Shown: positions 21,458-34,200 of the stretch, one piece after another
Numbering within the stretch: position 1 is the stretch's first letter
Layout of the letters: every line of letters starts with the position of its first letter
NCBI GenBank assembly: GCA_964023275.1
Contig: OZ029915.1
Coordinates: 35,282,073-35,346,072, forward strand
Reading direction: 5' to 3'
DNA length: 64,000 nucleotides
Source of the DNA: Norana najaformis
Lineage: Eukaryota > Annelida > Clitellata > Crassiclitellata > Hormogastridae
Program-made: the position numbers and the translations under genes
The notes under the pieces: generated by a model
Databases searched by the model: none
Told to the model about the DNA's origin: nothing
Seen by the model: the letters and a program-made list of their open reading frames with translations, nothing else

Positions 21458-21605
21458 TGACCCCAGGTTCTGACCTGCACCGAAACTGACAAAACAAACG
21501 TGGCTCTCGCGGACTTAATTTGACATATCGCCGGTGTTTACGCTGGTCTCTCTGACGTGAATTTTGTTGGTCGCTGCGAAATTTCGGATTTACAATTACA
21601 TTTAC
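21458..21605 (+). repeat. Dispersed repeat family B, copy 2
   Basis: Matches the other copies through CCTTGACC…CTGACCTGC, ACGCTGGTC, TTTTGTTGGTCGCTGCGAAAT and TCGGATTTACAATTAC. It starts about 10 bases after the foldback element's outer repeat. The outer arm of that element may therefore overlap this family. Confidence 0.65.
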
Positions 21606-22349
21606 ATGGTTTGAGCGAAGGTTTCCTACTTGTAAGTGGAAAAGGGCAAGATATGAGGAAGATGAAATACCTGGTCATCAACGAAAGAAAGATCATCAAA
21701 AATTGCCCTGGAAGTCATAACAATCTGGAAAATTGACAACGAATAATCAAAAAAGACCATAGATTCTGATGACGAAAAAACCCCGTAATCGGTAGGACAT
21801 ATTTAGCTTATATAACAATATTTCCATAGGCCTATAGGCTTCATATGTCGGTCCTGCATGACTGCTTCTGGGAAAAGATTGTCAGACTATGAAATTCTGA
21901 TCACAAATGTCACAATGACTAAAAATTCGTCAGAATTTTTTTGCGACAAAGGTCACTAAAATGGTCGACAAAACATATTGCTAACTGCCTTGCTAACTGT
22001 CCTCTTTGTTGTCTTCTGGATCCGTCAGCGGCTATGAACTGAACTTTGACAGTCGAATGTTGTCGTTAAAATAAGTTCTTAAGTTTCTCATTCAAAGTGC
22101 TGTGGCTGTACAAAAAGTTAAGAAGGAATAATTTGGCATGTTGACTCATCTTAGCCTATCAACAACTTAACAACGATATTATTCTAACAAGAGTCACGTC
22201 AGCTCCTCTTCCTACGAGTTGATTTCATGAGAAAGTCACGATCCACTGGGAGTCAGTCGTATTGAGTTTCACATCGGCTAAAACGACGAATTCCAAACCA
22301 ACTTGAAAGTTGAATTTGAGACCGGCAAGCAGAGAATTTAACAGCTGGC
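21606..22349. other. No gene recognised
   Basis: AT-rich with short ORFs only. Confidence 0.5.
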
Positions 22350-23081
22350 TTTAATTTCGCGTTTCCAACGAGGCTTATCTGTCAAATTTCCGCCGCGTTC
22401 GTCGAAGCACGAAACCTCAGGAAAGCGGCCTATAGCGGATCAAACCGGACTATAGAGAAGGATCAAATACAGATGAAGCCTTAATCAGATAATAAAGAGA
22501 CCATTCTAGAACAGGGAAGCATCACTGGCTGCGGGGCTATCAGCCTACCAGCTGCTACCGCCGTGGGCCGTATGCTGTACAGAGGGCATACGATAATGTA
22601 TGCCTATGCATGCAATAGTCTGTAAAGGACTGACGTAGGGCGGGGGCTGCTGCTATTGCTGCTGTGGCAGGCACCTCCTCTCGCCGGATGCCATAAATCG
22701 ATGCTTGTTACTGACGGTTGGGCGGCACCGGGAGAGAGAGAGAGAGAGGGCAAGGGAGAGAAACGAGAATTATGAAACTAGGTCGATGGCATTGATATCC
22801 TCCAAAAACATGGTCAGCATAAAGAACGTGGTCGATCGCGCAACGATCGACGAAGCGTTTGACGATGACTTTCACAGTTCGTAGTTATACATTAAAACGA
22901 CCGTCGATCGACCTGGATTTGTGAAGTGCCACCCACCATCGTTTGCGTGGATCGGTCGCAGATAGTCACCACTCGATCGGCTTAATTTAGTCCTGAAGGT
23001 CGCTGCAGAATGTGAAGTAAAAGTTTTCGTTTGGTGTTCGGCACAACCGCGGACGATTTCGAGAAGTTTCGACGGAATTCT
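22350..23081 (+). promoter_or_regulatory. CpG-rich block ending at a strong splice donor
   Basis: CpG density is well above that of the flanks, with repeated CGATCG motifs between about 22820 and 22980 and a (GA)n run at 22733-22748. TCT|GTAAGT at 23082 is a strong donor. An unmethylated promoter with a non-coding first exon would look like this. No TATA box or coding start stands out. Confidence 0.35.
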
Positions 23082-23456
23082 GTAAGTCATTTGATTGGTA
23101 AATCCGGCCGTGGCTTCGGCTGTGCGCCGTATGCGTCGACTCATATGACAGTTGAAAATAGGCGTCATACTTTCAGTTTTGAATTTTCGTTTTCTTCTTC
23201 ACCCTAGGATGCAGAATTTGCTGCTTAATTGTGTTGCATTGTGTTGTCAGCTTCGTGTTTCAACTAGTTGCAGAAATGAAAATGCCATATTTAAATTGTA
23301 TTATGCGACTCTGCAACGGTAACGTTTTGTTGTGGATGGTATTATGCATAATGTAAGGGAACTTTAATATTTATAAACTTAGGTTGATGTGTAGAAATGT
23401 TCCTTTGAAAAAGTGCACTGGGGCATTTGTTGACATTAGTTTATATTCTCGAAAAA

Positions 23457-23493
23457 TCATCGTCGTCGTCGTCGTCGTCATCATCATCATCGT
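23457..23493 (-). repeat. (GAT/GAC)n tail of a minus-strand LINE
   Basis: On the plus strand (CGT)n followed by (CAT)n. It lies at the 3' end of the LINE ORF fragment that follows, and is read as its microsatellite tail. Confidence 0.8.
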
Positions 23494-23775
23494 CTGACAC
23501 CAGCCGTTTGGCACCGATAGGTGTGCATAAATAATTGCCATTCTTTTTGGTCATTTGTCAGATTCATTGATCTCCACCTGTTCAGTCTTGTTATGTCCTC
23601 GTTTAGATTGTCTATCCAGCGAAGTTGTGGTATTCTTTTGTTTCTCTTTCCTTTCCATCTTGCATGTATTCCATAGTGTGGGTGGGATTCAGTCAGTTGC
23701 CATTCTTTCCACATGACCAAACCATGAACGAATGAACCTATACTGTGGTTAATGGCCTGGATGCAATGTTTTATC
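23494..23775 (-). pseudogene. LINE ORF2 C-terminal fragment
   Basis: On the minus strand: a SWFGHVERM block (in a different frame), then KGKRNKRIPQLRWIDNLNED, ITRLN, QKEW and HTYRCQTAGVRR, then the trinucleotide tail. The WFGHV…LRWIDN…W…H order is the C terminus of the same broad LINE group as the element at 6263. At least one frameshift is present. Confidence 0.75.
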
Positions 23776-26204
23776 TGCTTGTTGACAATATGTTGACAAT
23801 GAGGATTTAGGCCGAGCCCTTCCTTAAAGTCCAGATAATCTTCTGATCAACTTTGATGGAGGTGACGTGCTAAGATGGGGTGAAATAAAGTTATTTCCTT
23901 TAAAGCATGATGTGTTAATGACTTCCTTTTCTTGGTCCTTGCTTATCAGAGTGTTCAGTCCTTCACTGTCTGATCTCTCAGGCAGTTTAGACAAAAGTGG
24001 TAATTTTTGGTTAGTTTGCAAGAGGTCTTTAGTTTACAAGAGGACACTAGATAAACTTTTGTTGAAATATTTTAGCGGTTAATCAAAAACCCAAACTTAG
24101 ATTGGCAGTCAAACATGCTAACCACTAACCTGCCACTTCATAGATAGAACAAACTAACATGCTAACCACTAACCAGGTATGGCATAACAAACTAATATGC
24201 TAACCGCTAAACTACCATGCCGATTTATAGATGTAGACTAACAAAATGGCTGATAAATATTTAAGAATTTGGGCCACTTCACTCACGTGTGAAAGCAAAA
24301 ACTGTTGCTGAATCCGGTTTTCCAACGAATTATTACTAGTAGACACTTCATAATCAGAAAATTTATCTAGGCTCAGGTATGGGAAGTCTGAATCTGGTTT
24401 TAACGAGTTAACCTAATAGTGGTTTTCCTAAAAAGAACACACTTGTGTGGGCTGTTTCTCTTATGTCCTGTGTTACCACTTATCACAACTCTTTGAAATT
24501 GAAAGTCAACTGTTGTAAGACTAATTGTGGCAAGAATATCCTTTCTAGAGCTTTTGAAAACATAGCCATCACTTAATGTGGGGTTCTGGCATGGAATGGC
24601 TACCATGTGGAAAGTGCTGGACTTATACCACAGCTTTCATGATTTGGATCACTATGCATTATGTGAAACCGATAGTTCATTTTGAGCCACACAACCCATA
24701 ACTATAAGGGAAGAGTTTTCAAAATGCTGTTTACCTTTGCTAGTCTCAGTTGCCTTTTCATGGCTGTCCTTGTGTTACTTGCTGTAAATTTCCATGCTTG
24801 TATAAATGTGTTGTAATGTATTAAAGCTGCTCAAGTTTCTTTATGTCATGCGTGTTGTAATGTACTAAAGCGGCTCAAGTTTCTTTATGTCATGCAGAAG
24901 CTATCTGGAAAAGCAGCTCATTCATCAGTTGGATTGTAATTGCAACTGTGGCAATTTATACAACAAAATAAGTACGCAGCATCATCTAGCGTTCTTGTAG
25001 CTGCATCTAGTGTTTTTGGCGTAGTCAATTGTCAGCTGCATTGCTAAACTACTGGAATGGTAAGTGAGCTTTTAACACATTATTGTCATTGTCATCATCG
25101 TATTGTGCACCTTGTTTGTTGATTCCAAAATTACTGATTGACTTAAGGTCTGTAGCTGCGTACAAGTAATGGACTAAAGTGACCCACCAAAATGGAACAA
25201 GAGTTTCACTCATTTCTAGAGGATCAAGTAGCGTGCAAATTGTGAAGGTAATTACTCAGGAATTGTAACAAATCACTTTATGTATATATATATTATTCAG
25301 GAATTGTCACGAATCACTTTATATATATATATAAAAATAAATATATATGGGTAGTCAGATCATGAACAAAAAAGAAAAACTGAAAATGATTCATATTAAA
25401 GGCCAACTAATAATAAGGGCAGTTAGGGTAATTTTGGTGTTAATTATTTATGATACTTTTATAGAGCTATAAAAATTGACCTTGGAAATTCAGAGCTGCT
25501 AAAGACTGTGGAAGCTTGTTTATTTTGTGGGTCCACAACGGGGGCCATATTGTCAGGTTGATCTCAGTTTCTGTTTGTGTATTTAATTAATTCTCAAGAA
25601 GACTGTGTTGGGTTCAGTTGGAGCTTTTAATTCTCAAATACAATAATCTTAAGGTGAGTTTCTGCTTTGTTTAGACAGGAATGCGTTCAGTGAATTTTGA
25701 TTTATCTTCCTGACTTTCTCTTGTTTTTGCAATCCTCATTTTATTCATTAGAGAGCCATTCATCCAGTGTCATTTCCTTACCTAAATAAAACTATTCATA
25801 CTTGAAGCTTTGAGTGTTTTAACCAACCACTTGGAGTTTTTTCTCGTATGGAAGTCAGTACTCCTGTCAGTCTAAGTAATTTATCTCAAGTCAGTTGCGA
25901 ATGACATAAACATAGGAGATCTATAGTTCTGCATGTCTTTGTGAATCATATCTAAGCCAAACCACAAAGAGATGATTACAAGTACTTTACAGGACATAAG
26001 CTGTACTTGTTTTCGTGGAGAAATCTGTTTACTGTGGCTTAGCATTTTGGCCTGAAGTTTGTTTGGATGTTTTTGGCCAAATAAGGAGAACAACTAAAGT
26101 TTGATGCAGTATAATTTACTGTAATTGAACCTTGAAAGACTGGGCAGAGTGATGCTATGTATCTGTAATTGGGTCTACATATATACATTGTTCATACATA
26201 CATG
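23776..26204. other. No gene; several short local duplications
   Basis: A 43-bp unit (GTTGTAATGTA…TTTATGTCATGC) occurs twice in tandem at about 24808-24896. CATGCTAACCACTAACC recurs at about 24110-24215 with spacing near 50 bases. CAGGAATTGT…AATCACTTTAT occurs twice at about 25248-25322 beside a TA-rich run. No coding sequence recognised. Confidence 0.6.
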
Positions 26205-27130
26205 CGTACGTAGATACATATATGGCTTAATACATACATACATCTTCATCTGTGGAGAGCGCTTTCCTTGAGCATTGCCGTTTCCACAAATGTTTCCAGT
26301 CATCTCTATTCTGGGCTTGTCCCCAGGCCCTGTGTAGTGGGAAATTCAGTGGTCACAGGTCAGACCCAACCCCTTGTGTTCCTGTTTGGCAAAGGTGTTG
26401 AGCTGGTCTCTTCCAACATCTTGGCGCTGGATTTCATAACCGACAGAGCTCTGGCGTAGTCCTGTTTGAAAACAGGATGATAGACCACCATGACATAGCC
26501 CACCATTGCATAGGGAATGTGCAGAATTCTCTTCAGGCACCACTGGTGAAAGGCATGGAGCTTTGCCTCCAGATACCTGCTTAGCATTCAGCTATTGGTG
26601 CCATACAGGAGGACAGGCAGTAGGTATGCCTTACAGGCAGTAGGTATGCCTTACAGGCAGTAGGTATGCCTTACAGGCAGAGGTATGCCTTTAAAAGGCA
26701 GAGTTTGGAATTCAGCTGAACTTGCCCTCAAAGACCCTTGATGTCATAAGACATTAAACTCTGGATACAACGTTAGCCGAATAATGGTACTCCAGATTCC
26801 TCTTTGTAGGTTGCTCAAGAATTCCCTGACAATGGCACATGCTGCCATTCCTTAGGTCCGCTTTCACCTTCGGCCTCAACATGAGCATCAAGGTGGGGAA
26901 CCCATAAATGAGCTCCATCTGGTTACCTGCCACCTGTACATAATTCAGAGTTGGCCTTGGGTCCACTACAGTCTGGATTTTTATCTTGGTGCATTTATTT
27001 TCTAGCCAGGATTTATATACCTCCTGATCCATTATCTCCAAGGACAGAGCCAGAATATCCAACATTTCAGCAAGAAGAGTCACATTATCAACTTAATCCA
27101 GATCAGCGAACACCTCAGACCCGTCCAGTT
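26205..27130 (-). pseudogene. Decayed LINE RT fragment
   Basis: On the minus strand, starting near 27110, an RT palm box has decayed to a stop plus VDN where YADD is expected. It is followed by VTLLAEM and a block ending TKIKIQ, then, after 26600, AFHQWCLKRILHIPY, which matches the YG…LEAFHQRCLRRIL block of LINE C termini. Stops and shifts interrupt it. Tetranucleotide (ATAC)-type sequence lies on both sides (26190-26245 and 27136-27212). Confidence 0.7.
26612..26700 (+). repeat. 20-bp tandem repeat inside the LINE fragment
   Basis: GGCAGTAGGTATGCCTTACA begins at 26616 and repeats about 3.5 times, with a diverged last copy. It is an internal expansion of LINE sequence. Confidence 0.9.
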
Positions 27131-27135
27131 GTCTT

Positions 27136-27212
27136 TGTACATACATACATCATACATAAATACATACATACATACATACATAAATACATACATACATACA
27201 TACATACATGTA
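27136..27212 (+). repeat. (ATAC)n microsatellite
   Basis: CATA/AATA tetranucleotides with a few interruptions. Confidence 0.95.
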
Positions 27213-27869
27213 TACACTCAAAAATAGAAAAAATTACTATATAGAATCTACATGTAGTTAGTATCTGTGTACCTTGCGCTGGGTGCCTGAAATTGGGAGA
27301 CCTGGACAAAGATTACTGCATTCATCTTTCGTCAAAATATAATTTGATACATGGTGTAACCAGACCTTCAGATCTGGTTAGTCTGTTGGGTATTCGTGCA
27401 TCAGTCCTGGATGAGTTAGAGATTGGCAGATAGAAATATGTTAACAGGGCATTCAGGATTAACGATGGACGCATTGAGAGCTTTAATCGTTATCCGCTAC
27501 TTGGTTGAATCCTGTCTCTCATATCATTTGCCATCTTAGCCTTAACTGATCTGATCTGATGGAATCTAATCTAATCTAATCTAACTGGCAAGGACTTCTG
27601 TAGTGCATGTTTCTCATACAAAGGCAAATAATGATGCTGCAGTTGAATGGAATTTGAGTCAGATGTGGCGATATGACAATTCTTTTGTATTACCTTTTGT
27701 TGGTGAAGTCCTAAATGATGTGTATCCTGAAGGTTTTCTGATTAAAGATATCTTGTGGTATGTTAAAACTACCTTATGGCTCGATGGTTGTACCATTCCT
27801 ACTCAGAATTTTTTATTACCAGCCTCTGTGACAACAATGATTATGTAAGTTTCTGATAGTTGTATGATG
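27213..27869. other. No gene assigned
   Basis: One unrecognised plus-strand ORF (27603-27848) runs up to a GTAAGT at 27845. Nothing else supports an exon. Confidence 0.35.
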
Positions 27870-27945
27870 TGTGTATGTATGTGTGTATGTATGTATGTAT
27901 GTATGTATGTATGTATGTATGTATGTATGTATGTATGTATGTAGA
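27870..27945 (+). repeat. (GTAT)n microsatellite
   Basis: About 18 tetranucleotides, pure in its second half. Confidence 0.97.
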
Positions 27946-30419
27946 CACTTAATAATTATAGTCTTTTATATACTTCACAGAAACCCTGCTTATGCTAGCC
28001 TAAGCGGTGTTAAAGTTAATTAAGAATGGATGGACGATTTGTATCCAGTCTCTGTAATTAGCCAAAGCACAGCAAATTTCAGCTGAAGGATTTTTTCTTT
28101 TATACTGAACAGCTAAAAGCTCATTAATGGGATAAAGTGTCTCATTAAAGGGATTAAAGGGACTAATAAGGGAAAGCAATAAAGGGACTGTTTAGGTTTA
28201 TGGGAAAAGAAATTTTATAGTATTAGGAGAGTGACCCTGCATTAATTTGAGGGTCATTTATTTGGTCTTGCCATGTTCTGAGCGAGCAGATAAGGTGGCG
28301 TCTGGGCAGTCCATAAAATCAGAGTAATTACATTCTCTTATTGGAGTGCTAGAGGAACCCATGATAATCTGACATGCTTAGTTGTGGCAATGGATTTGCC
28401 TAATTTTATTTATTATTCAGAAGCAAGACCACACTGACGATTAGCCTGTTAGGGTAAAAGAGTGGACTGTATGCATGCCATTAAAATTTGTTACTACTGG
28501 ATGAGGTTTGAAATATTCAGAATTAATAATAATAATTGTAATCTCTTTTGCAGTACATTTTGAAAAATTCCCCATGGCAAGTGCATGTTATAAAGGCCGT
28601 GGATACCATCTGTTGAGCGGTTGATAGCGTGGTCAATTCTAAGATATTCTCATATTACCATGAGGCATCACACTAACTCTTTGTGGTCTGACAGGCTGAA
28701 CAAAGATCTTTCAGAGTTGCTTGGTGCTGTGGGATTCAAACTCCAGACAGTAGCAAGAGGCCTTGCATTTCCAGATATTTCTTCTACAAATTTACTGAAA
28801 ACGTTCAAGCAAAAATTTGTAGTTTTAAAATTTTCTTAGATCAATATACACACACAGTGCACTGAAATTTTGCGAACTCTTGACAATCAATGATTGTGAA
28901 CCACTGTATTATTCACTGTTGTTGTGTTGTACCGCATAGCACTGAAGTCATTTGAATCTATGATACATAATCGGATCTATGATGTATGTGACCGCACAGG
29001 AGATAAGGTACCACTTGTGGTGAATTGACCTATAAGCTTTTCCATCAGCTGATAACTTCAGAAAGTTAAGCTAAACATTGCAGAACTGTTTGTCCAAAAT
29101 TTATGTGCTTTAGCAGTTTTATGTAAGATATAAATTTTCAGATTTTTGCATTTAATACTTAAAAATCAGTGTCTTTAAAAACAACATTTGGCATTAATAT
29201 ATATCATGTGGAGCAAGTATTACAGACTGTACTAAACTGAGCCCGAAATGCAGATGCATTTATTGGAGCAAGAAATAAGAAACCAAACCAGTGATCATAG
29301 TGAAAACAGCATTTTCAGGCCTTCTATTAAGTGATAAACGGTCCCTTTTGCAGCCGGGGTCACACATAGTCCGTCTCTTATTTATGATATTTGTACCATG
29401 CTTCTTTCTGTACGTCTTCTGTCCTAGGTATTTAGTGCTGAATTAAACAATGTTAGCTTTAGATGACAATTTAATCCCCTGAAAATTGAAGCAGTTCTAA
29501 GCCGTCCTGTAACTCATGTTGGGCATGCCAAGGTGCTTACCCTTCGTATTTGTTTAATGACTGGTAGTAATGGAGGAGGAATTTACGAGTCATTGAACTC
29601 AGTAATGCCTGCCAATAAATGAAATACAGAATTTCTTGAAGGCAGATCAAATCGTTCATTTCCAGCACTGCTTTACCTATGGCCCAAACTAGGTATCAAA
29701 AAGGGATAAGCTGTTGAAATTGGTTTTGGGATGGTAGATTTTATTGTCTCATTTACTAAAATCATAAAAAGTTTAGTAGAGGGAAATGTAGGTTGTTTTG
29801 GAAATGTAGTGGGCTGATTGACTGATGGACAAATTGCCTGTTGCCCATGCATTAAATGCATTGGATTTTATTTCCACTAGTTTCAAAGTTGTAGCCTCTA
29901 ATGTCTGCTTTACACATAAGAACAAATATTGGAACTTAAACAAACTAAATTCAGATAAGGAGAAGCAGCTTTAAAAGATTTATTGAAATAAGTCACATCA
30001 ACTGCTGGCATCTTCGAAAGTTGACCATGTTCCTTCTTTAGTCCAGTAATTGAATTCAGCATTGGACTTTTTAAAATTCTATAACTATCAGTTAGAAATA
30101 AACATGAAGATGTTTAGCTTTTCCTTCAGACATTTCAGAATAGATGAGGCACAAGCCCCACAAGTAGCTGCAGCTTCCTCTGGATATTACTGGTGATAAA
30201 AAGTTAACAAGACTAAACCCTGAAATAATTTTTATGCTGTTGCTGAAAGTATATGATGCACAGGTGGAAACTGTTTTCTGTTCTTTAAAAACTTGTTTCA
30301 TACATTTTTTGTGTTTGATGAGGTGTCATTAAACTGTACCACATTGCCTGCCATTCCCAAAAGTCAACTGCCTTGGCTTTTAAATAGTAGCTAACATTAT
30401 TGGTAACAAGCAAAGTAAA
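27946..30419. other. No gene recognised
   Basis: AT-rich, intron-like. A short AAT run lies near 28527. No repeat recurs in the window and no ORF over ~75 codons was seen. Confidence 0.5.
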
Positions 30420-30651
30420 GTGTCCCATATCCCACAAGTGAGACGTAGGCGCTTATCTCCTTTACTTGGCCCTTGACACGGGGCCAGTGCATCACAGGAC
30501 TTGCCGTTTTTTCTCAGCTTATGCCAGTACCAAATTATACTGTTTGGTGAGGGAGGCACAGGTGTGCACAAATAACTTGCCCAGGGTCGTTATGTGGAGT
30601 CAAACCCGCAACCGCATGATCATTGACCAATGCGTTACCAATAGACCACAG
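30420..30651 (-). repeat. tRNA-like SINE
   Basis: On the minus strand 30594-30651 reads as a tRNA-related head: an A-box-like TGGTAACGCATTGG, then a B-box-like GGTTTGACTCC. The adjacent body (CCAGGGTCGTTATGTGGAG on the plus strand, to about 30420) resembles SINE body sequence. The head is also the start of the 173-bp tandem unit. Confidence 0.6.
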
Positions 30652-31286
30652 TTCCACAACTGTAAAAACAGGAAAACATGGTAGAAAATGATGACTAGTG
30701 AAGCAAACAGCTGTCTAGGTTATCACCTCAGAATAGTAATAGCATGACATTACACCAGTGCTGTAGGTGGAGTCAAACCCGCAACCACTTGATCATTGAC
30801 CAATGCGTTACCAATAGACCACAGTTCCACAACTGTAAAAACAGGAAAACATGGTAGAAAATGATGACTGATGAAGCAAACAGCTGTCTAGGTTATCACC
30901 TCAGAATAGTAATAGCATGACATTACACCAGTGCTGTAGGTGGAGTCAAACCCGCAACCACTTGATCATTGACCAATGCGTTACCAATAGACCACAGTTC
31001 CACAACTGTAAAAACAGGAAAACATGGTAGAAAATGATGACTAGTGAAGCAAACAGCTGTCTAGGTTATCACCTCAGAATAGTAATAGCATGACATTACA
31101 CCAGTGCTGTAGGTGGAGTCAAACCCGCAACCACTTGATCATTGACCAATGCATTACCAATAGACCACAGTTCCACAACTGTAAAAACAGGAAAACATGG
31201 TAGAAAATGATGACTAGTGAAGCAAACAGCTGTCTAGGTTATCACCTCAGAATAGTAATAGCATGACATTACACCAGAGCTGTAGG
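30594..31286 (+). repeat. 173-bp tandem repeat, 4 copies
   Basis: Copies start at 30594, 30767, 30940 and 31113 (GTGGAGTCAAACCCGCAACC), exactly 173 bases apart and nearly identical. Differences are few, for example GCATGATC against ACTTGATC in copy 1 and GATGAAGC in copy 2. Each unit carries the tRNA-like SINE head on the minus strand plus ~115 bases of other sequence ending ACCAG(T/A)GCTGTAG. The high identity means recent amplification. Confidence 0.97.
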
Positions 31287-34200
31287 TGAATAAACTGATG
31301 TTCTTGTGGTGTAATTGCAACGTTGATCGGTTTCTATTTCAAATCTGTGTGGACTTCATATTTGATTAAATCCTCAGAAAGTATAATTTGCTGCTTTCTC
31401 AGATGCATTTGAAACGAAGTGAATGCTGCCAATTTGGAAGTGGTTGTTTTCACACACCTCGTGTAACGAGTAGACCTGTACATAAAGAACTTGTTAGTCT
31501 GCCTACAGTTGCCTACAGTTGGACTTAAAATTGTGGTTTGAAAGCATCAACGGGACTTAGGAATTGCAATCTGATGTAATTATAATAGTTTACTTGGCTT
31601 ACAAACCTGTTATTTGTGTTTCAATAAATAAAATTGGCAGATATTTTGACTTTTCCCTGGTCTTTCAGAACTGGAAGCTCTCTAGAATATCTTTAGCCCA
31701 TGGAAAGACGTATAATGCGCACTTACACTCAAGTGTAATTTATATGAAACATTTTAAGTGTAGATATCACCGTTTATCAGCACGTGAATTGACCTTATAG
31801 AAAAATCATAACTCTTATTTAATTTTACAGACATTCAGTTGTTGTGCAAACCCAGATAATAGGGCAACGATTATCTGAAGATTAGCTTGGGTGAAGGTTG
31901 GAAATATTCCCAGAGGATTGGACTAGTTCTGAAAGAACTGCTGATAGGTTTATATATGAATACCATGTGATGTTGATTTCTCAGTCCATTCTCCGGGGTT
32001 ACGTGGTGCAAGATGTGGTGCATTTACGGTGGCTTTGTTTTCATGTGAACTGTTTGTGTTTAACAGTAACCCACCAAAATAACTACTACGTCTTTGCATT
32101 TGGTTCTCAAAGCTTTCTTTTTATAAGTCTCTTTGATGCTTCCAAGCTTCAGTCATAAGTTTTGCCTCATCATCATCATTGCTTGGGCTGTTTTGTCTTA
32201 TGAAATCCTATCTTCTGTTGTCTAGAACATAGTCTTTGAGTGGCAAGAACATTGTCTGTAGGTTATTGTTAGGGACATAATGTATGCATGCATTTGTGTT
32301 ATGTTTTGCGTATTGATCTTTGAAATGTCAGTGTGTTAGGGTTTTTGGAAATTTAACATTTTGGGGTTTGTAACCTGATCAGTAAAGTCTTTATTCAGGT
32401 AAGTAAGAAAGGCACTGAAGGAATGCTGTCTTATTGAAGCTCAGCTCCATAATGCGCATTTAATAGCTGGTTTGCATGACTGAACTGATGCTTTATTCAT
32501 GAATCTGAAATTTGAAACCTGAGAGCCAAATAGCAGAACTGATTTGGACTACAGAAATGAATGGCTCCTGCAGCACTGGTTTGGCCCTGGCCCAGGGCCT
32601 GGCCTTAGCCACTTGAACCTCCTTCTGATTCCGGAGAATAGACAGTAGGCTTCTGTTCCATGATGACCTGTGGGTCAGGACTGAATAGCTACGTTGTGGA
32701 TACTGCATTTTCCTTGCAGCCACATGTCTGCTGCTCTAGTTTTGATGTGGAGAGACAGGGAAGTCGTGAAGTTGGACACTGCAGAGAACACTGGTCCAAC
32801 TTGGTCTTACTTGTATAACTGCAACCTGTTCCTTACCAGTACAGCTGTTTCCTGTAAGGTGTCAGCAAGGTGGTCTTGAAAACATTGTTGAGATCGAACA
32901 GGGCTTTTCCAGTCTGCATACGGTCTTTCCTGTGCAGAGACTGCAGAAACTTTTCCATTACCCATCTCCAGTATCAGGTCTTGGCTTTTGGTGCCTATCC
33001 AACAGTTGGAGGGCAACATGTGGTCTTTTCCAATTACCCTGGGAATGATGGGTTTTCCCCCAGATTCTTGTTATTTAGACCTCCATGGTTTTCTAAGAAA
33101 GTCTCTGTTTGCTAAGTTGGCAGGGATTTCCCTCAGCAAACCCAAATTTCAAGAAAATAGATTACAGATTACTAATGCTATGGATCCTGATATCACGATG
33201 TCTAAAGAGCAAAAGCTAATGTGGTTAGAGAGGGTGACATGGTGGCAGATTGCTAATGCATTTGCCTTTCACCTTTGTGGTGGAGCTTTTAATCCTAGTA
33301 CACATATTCATCATCAAGCCCTGTAAACTGTAAACTGCAAGGAATGTAGTTAAATTGTTGAAATGCTGTTGTCAGCTGAAAGATTTGTCATTTCTAAACC
33401 ATGGCTATGAAGACTTATGTTGATAGGAGCATACGTAATAGATCTCATTGTATTACAATTCAGTTATGTGTTGTAAGACTGTTATAAATTAGATAAGCAG
33501 GGTAAAGTATATTTATTTAATTAATTTTGCCAGCATCTGCATAGCAGCATCTTAGGCATAATATATTATTAATATTAGGCCTGTGGGACATTTGATTATT
33601 TGTCAAGTGAACATGAATGGCACTGAAACAGCCTACAAATATTTGAAGTTTTGAACCAGAATGAGACTGACAATGTTGTTTTATCAAGCAGGTGATCTGT
33701 GATGTTTGGGGTTGACTATTAAAGAAAAATTCTTCAGCTGACTGGAGATCATTGAACGGGCAAGACGCCTCATGATGAAGCTCTGTATATGCAACATAAA
33801 CATTGAGATCGGTAGTTAATCAAACGTACAATAAAACTGTGAAGACAACTACTGATCTGTCCACATGGATTGATTGTTTGGAATGATGATAGCAACGTGT
33901 TAGCTTCTTCGTATCGATGAACGGTGATGAACTCTAGAAGCGTTAAGATGATTTAATCGTTAACAGTTGGAAGAAGGAACATTTACCTTGAGTTTGATAC
34001 AGCTATGGTGGCATTGTAAAGCAAACCTTCCTGAGACTTTCTGTATGAATCAAAGTTTTATGTTGTGGAGATAACCATCATTCTGTCATGTCTACAAATG
34101 AACCAGAGAACCATCAAAGCAGTGGTGACTACTAAGTCTTCACTTTCTACAAACCTGATCTATAATTGGGCAAAAGACACTTCATCACTGCTTACTGAGG

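Noticed and set aside
27603..27848. ORF of 81 codons ending at GTAAGT, possible exon
   Set aside because: Only the donor-like hexamer supports it. There is no recognisable motif and no clear acceptor, and such hexamers are common by chance.
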